A stretch of 64,000 nt of DNA, from assembly GCA_033439265.1 (NCBI GenBank), contig JAVTVX010000033.1, positions 29,822-93,821 on the forward strand. The letters run 5' to 3'. Shown here one piece after another: positions 11,301 through 22,924 of the stretch. The notes beneath the pieces were generated by a model. It saw only the letters and a program-made list of their open reading frames with translations. It had not been told where the DNA came from and did not search any database. This DNA comes from Dillenia suffruticosa. Its lineage: Eukaryota; Streptophyta; Magnoliopsida; Dilleniales; Dilleniaceae. Each line of letters starts with the position of its first letter. The stretch's first letter is position 1. The translations under genes were made by a program, and so were the position numbers.

Positions 11301-14300
11301 TGTGCCAGTCACCACGTGGACATTCTTACTTGTAGATGTGTCTGAGCAACATGTATGGGACATCAAATACTTGATCCCATAATTTTTGAAAAGAGTTGTT
11401 GGATTTGCAGCTGACGAAGAAAGCCATAGTTCCTTTACAAGTTTGGTGCGGGCAAATGTTTTATCAAATCCATTTGAGATTCCTATTGTACCAATTGTTA
11501 GGTTTGGTTGTGAATGGTTGGGAACAATTGGCCAAGCCCTTCTCTATCATTAGTGGTTGTGAAGTAGACTTCATCCATTCCATTTGAGAAAATTGCCATC
11601 GGCGTCCCCTTATTGTTAATTGGAACTTCAGAGTTTTTGGGAGAAATGCAGTTGAATGCATTGGAGATGAGGGACACAGGGTAGCAATCTTCCATCTTTT
11701 CTTTTTACCGTTGGCTCCCATTTTTCCTGGTGGATATGCACCAAATTGCCCTTCTTGAATTACTCCTTTTGTGATTTGGAGTAGTAGCAAAGCTGAATGT
11801 AAATTAGATAAGATGTAAGAGTGAGAAATACCTATTGGGGAAGGTCTTGATAGAGAGCTTTAATTTGGTAGATTTGGCTGCTAGGAAGGGTTTTTCCCCA
11901 TGTAACTGGAGGCCTAGTTTTACAACTTTGAGATTTAATATCTATCTATGTTGATTCTAATTCATCCTTGGAGTGACATATGCAGAAGGAAAAAAAAAAA
12001 AGAGTTCTTTAGTTACTCATGAGAGGCATCTTTTAAATGGTCTAAATTTTGCATTACTGGCCAAATTACTGTTTTCTGACCATGACTTTGGGTTTCAATA
12101 TTTTCAAAGAAACTTGGCACATGGCATGGTGTTACAGACTTGAGGAGGATTATGCGCAATGCCAGGGACAGAGCAAGGTGAGCAGCCGCGAGACACCAGC
12201 AGCAAGAAGCAATCCAGAAGTGCCAAGGCGATGCACAGCCAAGCTGCCATGCGGACCAAGACCCACCCAAGAGAGTCCTAGTGCTACCAGGCTCTTGAGA
12301 GCCCCTCCTCAACCAAGACTCCTAAATGCACAAGAAGTCCTACTCCAACAAGAAGACCTACTTCAGCAAGGAGTCCTAGGGCAACGAGGAGTCCTAGAAC
12401 AGCAAGGAATTCTAGAGCAACAAGGAGTCCTAGAGCAGTAAGGAGTGCTAGAGCAGCAAGGAGTCGTAAGGCAACAAGGAGTCCTAGAGCAGCATGGAGT
12501 CTTAATGAAACAAGAAGTTTTAGGACAGCAAGGTGTATAACCCAAGTAAGGAGTCCTAGAGCAATGCAAAGTCCTAGTTGAGAAGTAGACTATCAAGTCC
12601 TAAGAGATAAGAAGTCTTGATCCAAGCCAAGTTTATCAAGAAGCTGAGGAGGCTATGTCCAACAACGAGAAAACTAGACCACTTAAACTAGAAGTCCTAG
12701 CAGCCGTGTTCTGCAAGTCTTCAAGCAAGTTTGAAGATCAAGACAACTTGGAGTTTTATCTTATACGTTTATCTAGATTAGTAATTTGGTCTTAGGAGGA
12801 GATAAGTCAAGATAAGATTAGTTATTAGAGATGGGTATTAGAGTCCTAGATCAAGAGATGCTTGAGAGGTAGGATTAAATCCTATAAATAACTCATGGAG
12901 CCAAGCTGTCTAGTAGGATATGTCGCATGTTTTAATTCCATTGAATTATTAAAGTTTCAATTTTTTCTTTCAAAGTGAGATATTAACTTAGGAGCATAAA
13001 GGATCAACCCTTCTTTGTGTTACACCACCATTCGAGTAATCCCTGCGGTGCAGAGTGGTAATGATTCATGCACACATCCGAGTGTGAGTGATCCAATTTC
13101 ATGACAAAGTCATCCATTTGCCTAGGCCAACCTTTTCGTGTGACATAGAAGGGTTTTCATCCATCCTTCACCAATGGAAGCTGTTTCAGTGAACATTGAG
13201 GCCAGGGATTATTTTTGTGGACTGTGTTACATGGACTCTTTACTTTATCAAGTTGTAGTTAGGTGGACTTGACACAGCATAGTCCCTCTAACACTTCCAA
13301 ATTACAGAAAAATCTTTTCATAAGGTGATAAAATTCTGTGCATTTTTTCATGCTCGTTAGAGATATCTACTTTAATGCTAAAATGATCCTTGCAAATATA
13401 GATCCTCTCTCTCTCTCTCTCTCACCAAACATATGCAGCTTGCATGTACCGTTTGTATGGAATATTTAGAAATTTGAATTTTCTAAATTTCACCTGTGGG
13501 CATGCAACGTTTAGCCTCAAGGTAAAGTCGTTTACTTACACCTTTACTTTAATCATTGGATTTGATAATTGAAAGAGGCCTCTTCTTAATAAAACGAGGT
13601 AAGGCTCTCTATACGCTATCCTTATGGACTTCAAGTGCTTAGTGGGATGGTTTAAGCATTGAGTGACCTTTTAAATGTCACTTTGGGTGAACTAGAGGAT
13701 TGTTGAATTGATGATGGGCAAAGCTTATAAGAACGGGATTTGAAAAAAATTTGAAAGGGTGAGGGCAGTCTAATAGGCACATGAGTTATGAAGAAGGTTA
13801 TGGTTCTATAGTTTGTAAGGGATGATTGCATTGAATGAATTCTATCAAGTATCGTTTACTTCATCTCTTTGCATTACTCAACATTCCAACTAGCGGATGG
13901 CATCCCAGAACATTCCAAATGTTCAAGTGCAAACTATACCAATTGTGGTGTTTCATTCCTATGCATGTGTGTCTGGTTTCTTCTGTTAATTGCATTTTTT
14001 TTTGGCGGGGCAGGGTAGGGCGTTTGAACAACAACACCTTGAGTGGAACTATTCCATCCTCCTCAACCAAAGTATACAATCTTCAAGTGCTGTAAGTGTT
14101 CGTCCTGCAGCGTGCTGAATAGTATTTATCTTTTTTCACTTTTACTTACCTCCAATTCATGAAGCTTCTCTTTATATGATTTTATGACCTACATCCATAT
14201 AGAATGTACATAAGTGGAATATCTCTCTTCATGGAATGTAGGGATCTGTCATACAACAATCTAACTGGTGCAATTCTGGTTAATGGCTCCTTCACTCTGT

Positions 14301-17300
14301 TCACTCGGATCAGGTTTATTGCATATATCCCTTATTTTCTTTAACACTTTTTATTGAACCGTAGAAATGTTTATATGCTTATATTCTCGCTTGCATTTTT
14401 GTTGGCAACAACCTGACAAGTCCTCCTCGTTCTCCACCTCCTCCACCCTCTCAGTCTACGCTATCTTCCTCTTCAGGTCTTTTTTCCTTTTCCATTCTAT
14501 GCCATAAGATGTAGGAATTGGCTTAACTTATCTAAGTCTTGCTTCATGATTCACTGTGGTTCTTATATCCAATAATTGTGTTAGGAGTCTCATAATTTGA
14601 GATGATAATTTTTCATGGTGAATGTGATATAATTCCCTTTTAAATGAATTCTGGAGCTGGTTGGTTTTGTTATTATGGTTTTTCTATTATCTGTTACTTT
14701 AACGGTGAATCATCAAGCCTTATTTATGTCTATAATTTCCCATCAGCATGACTGCTTGGCCATACTTTCACATTCTTCTATCTCTGAATGATGTTCTCCT
14801 AGTCCATTGTTGAATTTTTCTATTTTATAAGAAAAATAATGCAAGTGATCATACATCCATGAAGTGATGCCACTTACAAATGTAGGTTATCATAGGTTTG
14901 ACTAATCACTAGTCCAATATTAATAGAAAAAGAACTCTGATGTGTCAACATGTGGTTCCATGTCTCAAAAGCTTTTGGTTTTTATTCTAGAAAGGGTGGA
15001 TAAGTATTTGAGGTGGGTCTTACTTCACAGATAATGGTTCTACTAACTCGAATTGGGAGGCTTGGTCATCTGGTGATCTTAAATGGTGAGACCTGCAAAA
15101 AGACCGTCGGATGGTGTCTCGGGGGGAAGGCTCCGACGCTTAAGTTAGAGAGCGGTTTTTGAGAGATAGGAAACAGATTGAAAGAAAGCCTTTTGTTGTT
15201 CCAAAGGCAAGAGAATACATAAGTGTAAACTTGAAAGTTTGCGTACCTGACTGATTGACTTAACAGGATATATATATATATATAATTACTCGCTGTGAGA
15301 GATGCATGCATGCAAGACGTTAAAATCTTAGTTTCCTTATGGAAGATCCCCGAGATTATTGGGATCACGTGAAAGAATTCTAAAAGATCTCAAATGTTAT
15401 TGATTAGGAAAGTTTTGACGGCTATGGAGATTCTTTTCCATGATTTGAAATCTCCTTTCCGTTTACGGAAGATTCTATCTATATTTTCATGGGAAGTGAA
15501 TATTTGCCTCTTTGGGTTGAATGACGTTCACTGAACACCAAGGAGATGCTGTGATTGAGCAACTATCTATCGATCAGAACTTGGTCGATGAATACTGACT
15601 GGGTATGGGCCGTGTCTACCCGTATGGAAAATAAATCTCGTGTTGACGACATGTTTCAGTCGATGTGTCCCCTGAGTTAGGGTCCGGAGGGTCTTAAGTC
15701 TCATAATAATGACATGTCTTCAAACTAAACGATTGATTGATCAAGCCGACTGAGTGGGCAATAGGGCAATAGGGCAATAGGGCAATAGGGCAATAGGGAT
15801 ATTGGAAGTCATTCTGGGCCAGTCTTGATCCCAAAGTGGTTTGACTGTTTCGACCATGCATCATCACTTTGAAGTGGCAACAAGAGCACAACGTAGTGGG
15901 AACTTTTTGAATCTTGCGAATCAAAGAATTTAATGTGGCATGTGTTGCCTTGGTTACTTCGAACCGTCTTCAACAATCTTTTTATTCTGCATGCATGTTG
16001 ATTGGTTCCCTAGTACTGCCTTTGCTTTTTCGACAGTTGGGCTTCTTAGCGATTCAGCCTTCCATGAAGATCTTCTAAGAGTAAAATGGCCAAAAGTTCA
16101 TCTGATTCTTTTCTTGGCATCGGAGATATCAGAAGCACTATGTCGAGGGTAGAATTGTGTGACCTCTTAAGCGTCATGCTATTGGGTGATAACTTTGAAA
16201 TCATATTGGTGACCGACGTCGATAGAGCCAATATGGCCTAGTCAAGTTCCGTTGTACAAGCAATTGGTGAGTATGGTTCGAAAGTGCCATGCATGGCCCT
16301 ATCGCTAGGGTTCTGCCGTGTTGGAATATTTTTCCCACCTTGCTGATTACCATAGGTTGATAGTTGCAGTTATTTCCCTAATGCGTTTGATACGTTTGCG
16401 CTTCGATTTTGAAGTTCTGACATCTGTGTTTTCGTTGAAAAAGTATAGGAAGAGCGGTTCAATTAGAGGTAGGTTTTGCTTGCAAACCCGACCAAAGTCA
16501 AGCCAGAGTTTCTTATATAGTGAGGCCATTGATAAGAATTGGATGTACAAGTACTTTGTTGAGTTCTTGGGGCAAGGTCTGATGCCGGAGCTTTGACACC
16601 CAATGTTGACCCATTCACTGGGTTGAATCCTTGCTAGGATTATCGTAATTCAGGTTTTGTCCGATCTGTAGGTGAATTTTGCAAGGCTTCGAAGAGGAGT
16701 GTTTGGTTTATTTTGTTCCTTGTTCTTTGTTTATTTATAGGAAAATTTGTCATCCTTCTCCTTGTATGCTTACTTGTTTTTACAATGACAGGTGTATACT
16801 GTAAGTTTGCCTCTTGTGATGCCAATAGAAGACTTTTTCCAGGCATGTTGAGCCGGATGGTGTCATGGTTGTTTCCCTATAAATAATCTGTGCAAACTTA
16901 CTCTTTAAAAGATTATATTGTTTCTGAACTTTAGGTGTGGCCTCACAGAATGTACAGATGAAAACTCTTTTAGAAGAGATCCCACTTTGGCACCATCCTT
17001 GTCTAGTTGTTGAAGTTTCAGTGCATGTATAATTCAGAGTGTGTATTTAGCCCAATGTGACCTAGTTTTTATTTGTCGCTGTAACAGTGGGGAATGGTGC
17101 TACTGGAGAAATTGCTGGAGGAGTGGCTGCTGGTGCTGCACTTTTGCTTGCTGCCTTTGGAGTCGCTGTTGCATATTGGCGACGAAGGAAACCACAGGAT
17201 CATTTCTATGATGTACCTGGTGCTTTTTCTTGGCCCTTGCTATAAATATTTAAATTTATTATTGTTAATATCATAGTTATTATGGTTAAATGGATTATTA

Positions 17301-20300
17301 AGTATGATTAATCTAATCCAGTTAATTGATTTTGGCATTTAATGACCCATATATCTTTACTTTATGTCTCCTTGCAGCTGAAGAAGATCCTGAAGTCCAG
17401 TTGGGACAGCTTAAAAGGTTTTCTTTGCATGAATTGCGAGTGGCGACAGAAAATTTTAGCAACAAAAATCTTCTGGGCTGGGGTGGATTCGGTAAGGTTT
17501 ATAAAGGACGCCTCGCTGATGGTTCTTTTGTAGCTGTGAAGCAACTGAAGGAAGAGCGTGCTCAAGGTGGCGAGCTCCATTTCCAAATCGAAGTGGAAAT
17601 GATCAGCATGACTGAGCACAGAAATTTGCTCCGCTTGCGAGGCTTTTGCATGACACCAACAGAGCGACTGCTTGTTTATCCATTTATGGCTAATGGAAGT
17701 GTTGCTTCATGGTTAAGAGGTAATTTTGGTATTTTTCCTGGATCCCTTTCTTAGTTATTCGTATTCGACACTGAAGCAGTGGCCTTCCCTATGCTGGATC
17801 TTAAGGTTGACAATTGGACTTCTGAATTTATGTCAGACACTTTGGAAAATATTATAGCTTGTGAGATATATTGAGGGACACACTTGAATCCCTTAAATGA
17901 GGAATCTGAAATCCAACAAAATATAGTATGAATTGCCTCTGTGGCAGTTGTATATCAATCACATACCATACACAAAAATTCAATTGATACTTAAAAGTAT
18001 TTGTTTTATTTGTTCAGGTTATAACGTAAGACCAGAGCAAAAAGTTTTATGAAACTTTTTTGGTCGAATTAACGCCAAGTGCAAGCTGATTTTTTGCTTA
18101 GTCTATTTCTATTTATTGTGAGCAGTCAATGCACAACAAATAAAAGCATGCCAATAATTGAGTTGCTTACGTCCTCTCCCTAAATAATGATTCAAGGTTT
18201 CCAGTTCCATAGCTTTCTGTGGTCCATCTCAGAAGATGCTAAGAAGATGTTTTTGGGATGAGTAGTGTGCAAGAGTAACGCTCGCAATGCTTGAGGAGAA
18301 AATGCCACAGGATGTTGTGGTAATTGAATAACAAACTGGCAAGGCAACATCAGCCACTCGATATGTTACCACCAATCAGAAGAGACTAACCTGGTTGACA
18401 CAGATTAGTGTCGATGAGCGGATCAAATTGGACCGTGACCCTACTTGAACAAGTTAATGCTTTGTACACTAGTACAATTAAGAAGCCCAAGATTTGGACA
18501 TATTTTATGCTCTTGGCATTCCAGGTCCAACATTAAAGAGTCTTGAAGCCTTATTTCACTGACCATAAAATTGCCAAAAGCTTTATGGTCTTGAACGACA
18601 AAGTTGGTGCTGTTTCAGTTGTTGATGTATGTCATCTTTGGACCAAAATTCATGCAACTTGGCCACAAGATAGACATTCATTCATGTTTTGCAATCATCA
18701 GCTAATGAAGTCTCAATAGATAACTCACAAACAAATTCAGTTGTATGGATAAATTCCTGCAATTCAATTACTTAAATGTACACCAAGTCTTAGGTAACAG
18801 TCATAAATACAGTTTGTTGCTTCAAAATTATATTCTGCTATATCTGCTAGGTGTTTCTACCGAAGATTTCGGGATATAAATTCATGTAAACCTTTCAAAT
18901 ATATAAGCAAGTCTTTTTTTGGTTGTCAAAACGACTACAAAGCCAATTTATTTACATAAACTTAAGCACAACTTGGGTTATAGACTTCAGGGGTTCTGGT
19001 GGTAATAAGTAGATTACAGCTGGGGTCATGGTTTGATGCTTTTGGTGGCTGTGGAACTCTCCAATCTATAAGAATCATGCTGTTTGTAGTGATCATCTGT
19101 GGGAAAAGATAATTTTCTTAGCTTGCGATTTGGGTCAACTCTTTTAAGGATATTTGTAGGGATCGGAATCTTCTATATCTTGTTCTTTTAACTTTGTAGA
19201 GGATGCCTCCTCCCATACTCTATATTATGCACATTCTTCTTATTTTATAATATCTTCTTTTTCTATTTACAAAAGAAAAAAAAATCTTATTTACAATTTG
19301 TATTTCAGCACCAAGGTATGACGATTTGGTGTCTAAGCATAAGCTTTGCATTCAAATTTATATGTTGTGCTTAGATTGATTAGGATCTTTGATGGCCTGT
19401 GAAAGTTGACAATAGTTCTTCCTACTTAGATGTTGGCACTAGTTAAAGTGCTTTAAGTTGCTCAGTGATGCAAAAGTTCCTCACACTTAGACACCACTCT
19501 TTAACTATGCCCATCGTCATTTTTGACAGAAGATGATCTCCTTTAGAAGTCTTATGACAAAGAACTAAAACTCTCATAACATAGAATAAAATCTGTGGAC
19601 CCTGATAAAATAACTCAGAAACTCAAGAGTTGCATCGGATAGATTGCCCTTGACCCAGATAAATAGCACAAAATATGAAACTAAAGCTTGTTATGAAAAT
19701 AATGGTAAGGCTGAGTCAAAATGAAAGAGATAAAAATATAAAATGAGTCTGAGTTTTCATCAACTATCACTGCCTTGCAATGCATCAAGGTCTGCCTCAA
19801 ATATCCACATTTTATTGTGGTTTTCATAGATTACATCTTTGCCACTTTTAATGGTGAAATTTTCTTGAACATTATATTGAATCTTTCAACTTGTGAAGAG
19901 CCGGTAGTTTAATTTCTCAGCGACTCCTCTGGAATCTGAGATGTTATGCCTTTATGATTTTTGTCCAGGTATATACAGGCCCAAATTTGAATGCCTGAAA
20001 ATTTCACTTTGCATTCACCATCAACAAGGATATCACAAGTTTTAACCATGCGTAATGGTTTTCTGATTCTTATTTGTGCACTACAGAGCGTCCAGAGTCA
20101 CAAGCCCCTCTTGATTGGCAAATACGTAGACGAATTGCACTTGGATCAGCAAGGGGCCTTGCCTACTTACATGATCATTGTGATCCTAAGATTATTCACC
20201 ATGATGTGAAAGCTGCAAATATACTCTTGGATGAAGAATTTGAAGCACTCGTTGGCGATTTTGGGTTAGCCAAACTCATGGACTACAAGGATACTCATGT

Positions 20301-22171
20301 TACTACTGCAGTGCGTGGCACTATAGGGCATGTTGCGCCTGAGTACCTCTCCACAGGAAAATCATCAGAGAAGACTGATGCTTTTGGTTATGGGGTGTTG
20401 CTTCTTGAGCTCATCACTGGGCAGAGGGCTTTTGATCTTGCTCTCCTAGCGAATGATGAGAATGTTATTTTACTTGATTGGGTAAGCATATTGTCATATA
20501 TTTTCTTTTTGTCATTGTGTTTAGTACCATAGAAGAAGATCCTCCTGCTAGTGAATTTTAAATCCATAATTGATTGGAGAAGAAGAGTAATTTCGCTTCT
20601 GTTTTGTAATGCTAACTAACTCGGTCTTCTGTTGTCATATCAGCACTAACTTAATGGTTTTAATGTCCCAAAGAAAAGGCCTATCCTTCTCATTAATTCT
20701 GCCTTATCTTATTATTACCACTGTAGTCATTCAATACTGTTGGCAAACGAGAATAATGAGTTTAATTCCTAGTTTTCTTCTGAGTTCTAGTTTCTCATGA
20801 TATCTGTGTGTTCTATGCTTCAAAATTTTGGGAGAGAAATAGTAATGTATGCCATATGTGTTTAATTGAGTGCTACAAATATTACAAAGTTGGCGATTGG
20901 GGTTTGATATTTGCTTTGTATCAAGCATGCATATTTAATAAGTGCTGTGCGAGCATATGTACTTGTATATATACTCTTCATTACTATGCTTTGAAGGGGT
21001 TCCAAGGCAAACTTTTCGTCAACAATTTGTGGGGGCAAATGGTAATGGGAATGTGTGTAGCTTTGGGGTGACCGCTATTTGGGATAATGAGATCGCACCG
21101 GTAAGTATCATGTTCAAATATGCAACCAGGTATATCTACATTTTTATGTTTTTTTTATTTTTATTTTTTTGGGGTGGTTGGGGTAGGAGTTATTTGAAGA
21201 GTTTGATGAGAAAGAGTGGTCCCTCCAACAAATTTGTGTTTCCTCACACATGGCCAGGCTAGGATGCACTATACTCCACTTCCGTAGGATGTTTTGACCT
21301 CAGGTTTTTGGACGAGGAGATTGAGCATGTTACCGGTGCACCATTTGATTCAGTGTTACACGTAGATACTAATATACTTCATTACCTTTTTGTATTTTAT
21401 TGTTTGTTTTTGTAAGAACATAAACAGAAGTACCATGACTAAATTGAACAACATAACAACTTAGTTGTGTTTTGCAAGGTGCCACCTTTTCTTCTTCATC
21501 CTTTTTTCTTTTTGGTGTTGCCTTTTCATTTATTGTTTGTTTGATTACTTCCATCAATGCCTTCATTAGTAGCGTTTAAATAAGTACTGAAATGAGTGAT
21601 AAATAGAAGCTGATGAACACTTTAGAGTAATGACATTACAAGTACAGGTTGTCATTTGTGTTTGAGTTTGTGCCTTTTTTATTCTCACTTATTGTAAATT
21701 TAAAGCTTAGCCAATTCAGCAACTCTATGTTTCTCTTAAGTTATTTAATCTTCAGGGTTCAAGTATGCATTCTTCTTGCTTAGTGACATTGCTTTCAGGC
21801 TTGATGAGGAATTATATACCTTTTGGATGCTCAAAAATTAATCGGTCGGTTAATTTCAGGTGAAAGGACTGCTTACAGACAGGAGGTGGGAAACACTTGT
21901 GGATGCAGATTTGCAGGGTAATTATGTGGAGGAGGAGGTGGAGCAACTGATTCAAGTAGCATTGCTTTGCACACAAACATCCCCGATGGCAAGGCCAAGG
22001 ATGTTAGAAGTTGTGAGAATGCTTGAAGGCAATGGCTTGGCCGAAAGATGGGAAGAGTGGCAGCTGGAAGAAATTACTCCCGAGTACTCTTATATGCACC
22101 ATCCTAATACAGAGTGGATTGTCGACTTCACTTCCAATCTCCATGCTGATGAATTATCAGGTCCTAGGTAA
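8313..22171 (+). CDS. SERK3: SERK3/BAK1-like LRR receptor kinase, 11 exons (copy A)
   Basis: Exons: 8313-8430, 8669-8801, 8910-8981, 10461-10604, 14014-14091, 14242-14313, 14397-14476, 17088-17219, 17378-17719, 20087-20481, 21860-22171; about 625 codons against 615 in Arabidopsis BAK1. In order they give a signal peptide ([16 protein letters not shown]), the LRR N-cap ([11 protein letters not shown]), LRRs on 72- and 144-bp exons, the SERK-specific Ser/Pro-rich hinge ([13 protein letters not shown]), a membrane span and a kinase. The kinase has [23 protein letters not shown] and the ending ELSGPR. Family members are plasma-membrane co-receptors for BRI1, FLS2 and others. The start at 8313 was chosen because it stays in frame with the signal peptide; the ATG at 8332 does not. 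Oddities: exon 5 lacks its usual acceptor (CAG at 14011-14013 keeps frame, adding two residues); exon 7 has CAT where units B and C have CAG (AG at 14419-14420 would keep frame); HRD is HHD. Expression therefore needs RNA proof. Confidence 0.8.
8982..10460 (+). other. SERK copy A intron 3 (1.5 kb)
   Basis: AT-rich intron with GT...AG ends and no convincing coding region. A short stretch at about 9,065-9,140 (TTTTGTCCCAAATTTGTTGG and onward) resembles a phrase common at ends of plant retroposons, but it is too short to classify. Confidence 0.6.
12320..12575. repeat. 18-bp minisatellite, about 13-14 copies
   Basis: The unit AGGAGTCCTAGAGCAGCA repeats with an exact 18-bp period but many substitutions, for example AGGAATTCTAGAGCAACA and AGGAGTGCTAGAGCAGCA. 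Because 18 is a multiple of 3, each strand stays open over much of the array (G-V-L-E-Q-Q on plus, C-C-S-R-T-P on minus). The open frames here are a by-product of the repeat, not a gene. Confidence 0.85.
12600..13270. mobile_element. LTR- or TRIM-like segment in intron 4 (tentative)
   Basis: The stretch has the layout of a short LTR: repeated AGTCCTAG-rich sequence upstream, a TATA-like CTATAAATAACTC (about 12,890), a tail-like GAATTATTAAAG (about 12,942), then GTGTTACA (about 13,018) followed by GC-richer sequence. No target duplication, second LTR or coding motif was found, so limits and family are open. It may be a solo LTR fossil or simple unclassified repeat. Confidence 0.25.
15001..16690. 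other. Copy-A-specific 1.7-kb segment in intron 7, unclassified
   Basis: Alignment by eye with units B and C breaks at TTCTAGAAAGGGTGGA on the left and resumes near GTTTGGTTTATTTTG on the right. The segment has a phrase (about 15,100-15,140, GACCGTCGGATGGTGTCTCG) like those in plant LTR-type repeats, plus an 8-bp tandem repeat. No coding motif, inverted termini or target duplication was recognised. It may be a transposon insertion in A, or ancestral intron lost from B and C. Confidence 0.4.
15756..15795. repeat. Perfect 8-bp tandem repeat, GGGCAATA x5
   Basis: Five uninterrupted copies of GGGCAATA lie inside the copy-A-specific segment. The perfect identity points to recent slippage. Confidence 0.95.
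17720..20086 (+). other. SERK copy A intron 9 (2.4 kb)
   Basis: No gene seen. The intron is nearly identical to intron 9 of unit B (44,675-47,261) apart from a 216-bp insertion present only in B. Such high intron similarity indicates that the A/B copies are recent or were homogenised. Confidence 0.7.
20482..21859 (+). other. SERK copy A intron 10 (1.4 kb)
   Basis: Intron with GT...AG ends that matches unit B intron 10 (47,667-49,018) closely. It holds a possible degenerate SINE (about 21,150-21,355). Otherwise nothing is recognised. Confidence 0.65.
21150..21355 (-). repeat. Possible degenerate tRNA-derived SINE in intron 10
   Basis: On the minus strand, GGTGCACCGGTAACATGC followed about 45 bases later by GAGGTCAAAACATCC loosely resembles pol III A and B boxes. 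The segment then ends in an A-rich run (plus-strand T-run and GGGGTGGTTGGGG). The same sequence is in unit B at about 48,310-48,520, so it predates that duplication. No target duplication was found; weak call. Confidence 0.25.
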
Positions 22172-22462
22172 CTTCTTCTGTCCTCCATGTGTGCGTAAAT
22201 TTTATACCGACGGATAACTTGTTTTGTATCAAAAAGAAATTTGTATTCAGTCACAATTGTGCATATGATTTTGAATTTTTCTTCAGTTTTCTTAGCATTG
22301 TATTCTTACCGCTAGTTTCTTAATGGTGTGTCATGTAATATTGTTTTGTAAGATTACCCACATCATCAACAGCACGAAACAAATGGCGTAAATTTAAGCA
22401 CCATGTTAGTTTCTTATATAAATAAAGTAGTAGTTCTGCTGAGATTTCTTCCTTGAACTATG
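22172..22462 (+). other. SERK copy A 3' UTR and flank up to the duplication junction
   Basis: The sequence after the TAA stop holds a possible polyadenylation signal AATAAA at 22,421-22,426. About 35 bp later the copy A flank ends and sequence matching late intron 5 (from 14,141) begins, marking the A/B duplication junction at about 22,463. Confidence 0.6.
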
Positions 22463-22924
22463 TTTACTTGCCTCCAATTCATGAAGTTTCTCTTTATATG
22501 ATTTTCTATAAAACTTTTTATTGAACCATTGAAATGTTTATATAGTTATCTTCTCGCTTGCAGTTTTGTTGGCAACAACCTGACAAGTCCTCCACCACCT
22601 CCTCGACCCTCTCAATCTATGCCATCTTCCGCTTCAGGTATTTTTTCCTTTTCCATTCTGTGCGATAAGATGTAGGAATTGGCTTACCTTATCTGAGTCT
22701 TGCTTCATGATTCACTGCGGTTCTTATATTCAATAATCATGTTAGGAGGGGCTTTTTACCAAATCAACGTTAAAAATTATTTAACTAAGGCTCTTTTTTT
22801 TTTTATTCATTCCCAAAATCATGAGTGTGAAATCAATTTTTTATTTTATTTTAAATTTTTTTACGAATTTATTTGGGAATTGGAGTGCGAAACCGGTGTC
22901 ATTTTCACGCTCCTATGTGTGCAT

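Larger units (their letters stand above)
10605..14013 (+). other. SERK copy A intron 4 (3.4 kb) with inserted repeats
   Basis: A long intron carrying several foreign-looking parts: the 18-bp minisatellite (12,320-12,575), an LTR-like stretch (about 12,600-13,270) and a (CT)n run at about 13,404-13,423. The short open frames at 11,396-11,790 match nothing recognised on either strand. Typical SERK introns are much shorter, so the length probably reflects insertions. Confidence 0.6.
14477..17087 (+). other. SERK copy A intron 7 (2.6 kb)
   Basis: The first part (14,477-~15,000) matches intron 7 of units B (22,638-22,748 plus 29,820-30,237) and C (49,802-~50,320). The last part (~16,690-17,087) matches the DNA before exon 8 in unit B (~43,660-44,040). 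The middle (~15,001-16,690) has no counterpart in B or C and is listed separately. Confidence 0.7.

Noticed and set aside
11396-11790. Overlapping short open frames on both strands in intron 4
   Set aside because: No recognisable motif on either strand; they lie inside a SERK intron.
12049-12596. Open frames of 130 and 77 residues with GVLEQQ and CCSRTP repeats
   Set aside because: They arise from the 18-bp minisatellite, which stays open on both strands; no domain or start context supports a gene.
17088-17219. Frameshift in copy A exon 8
   Set aside because: The extra G compared with unit B first looked like damage, but exon phase shows copy A (132 bp) is correct and unit B (131 bp) has lost a base.
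20074-20532. Independent 152-residue kinase-like protein
   Set aside because: This is SERK exon 10 read through into its neighbouring introns, not a separate gene.
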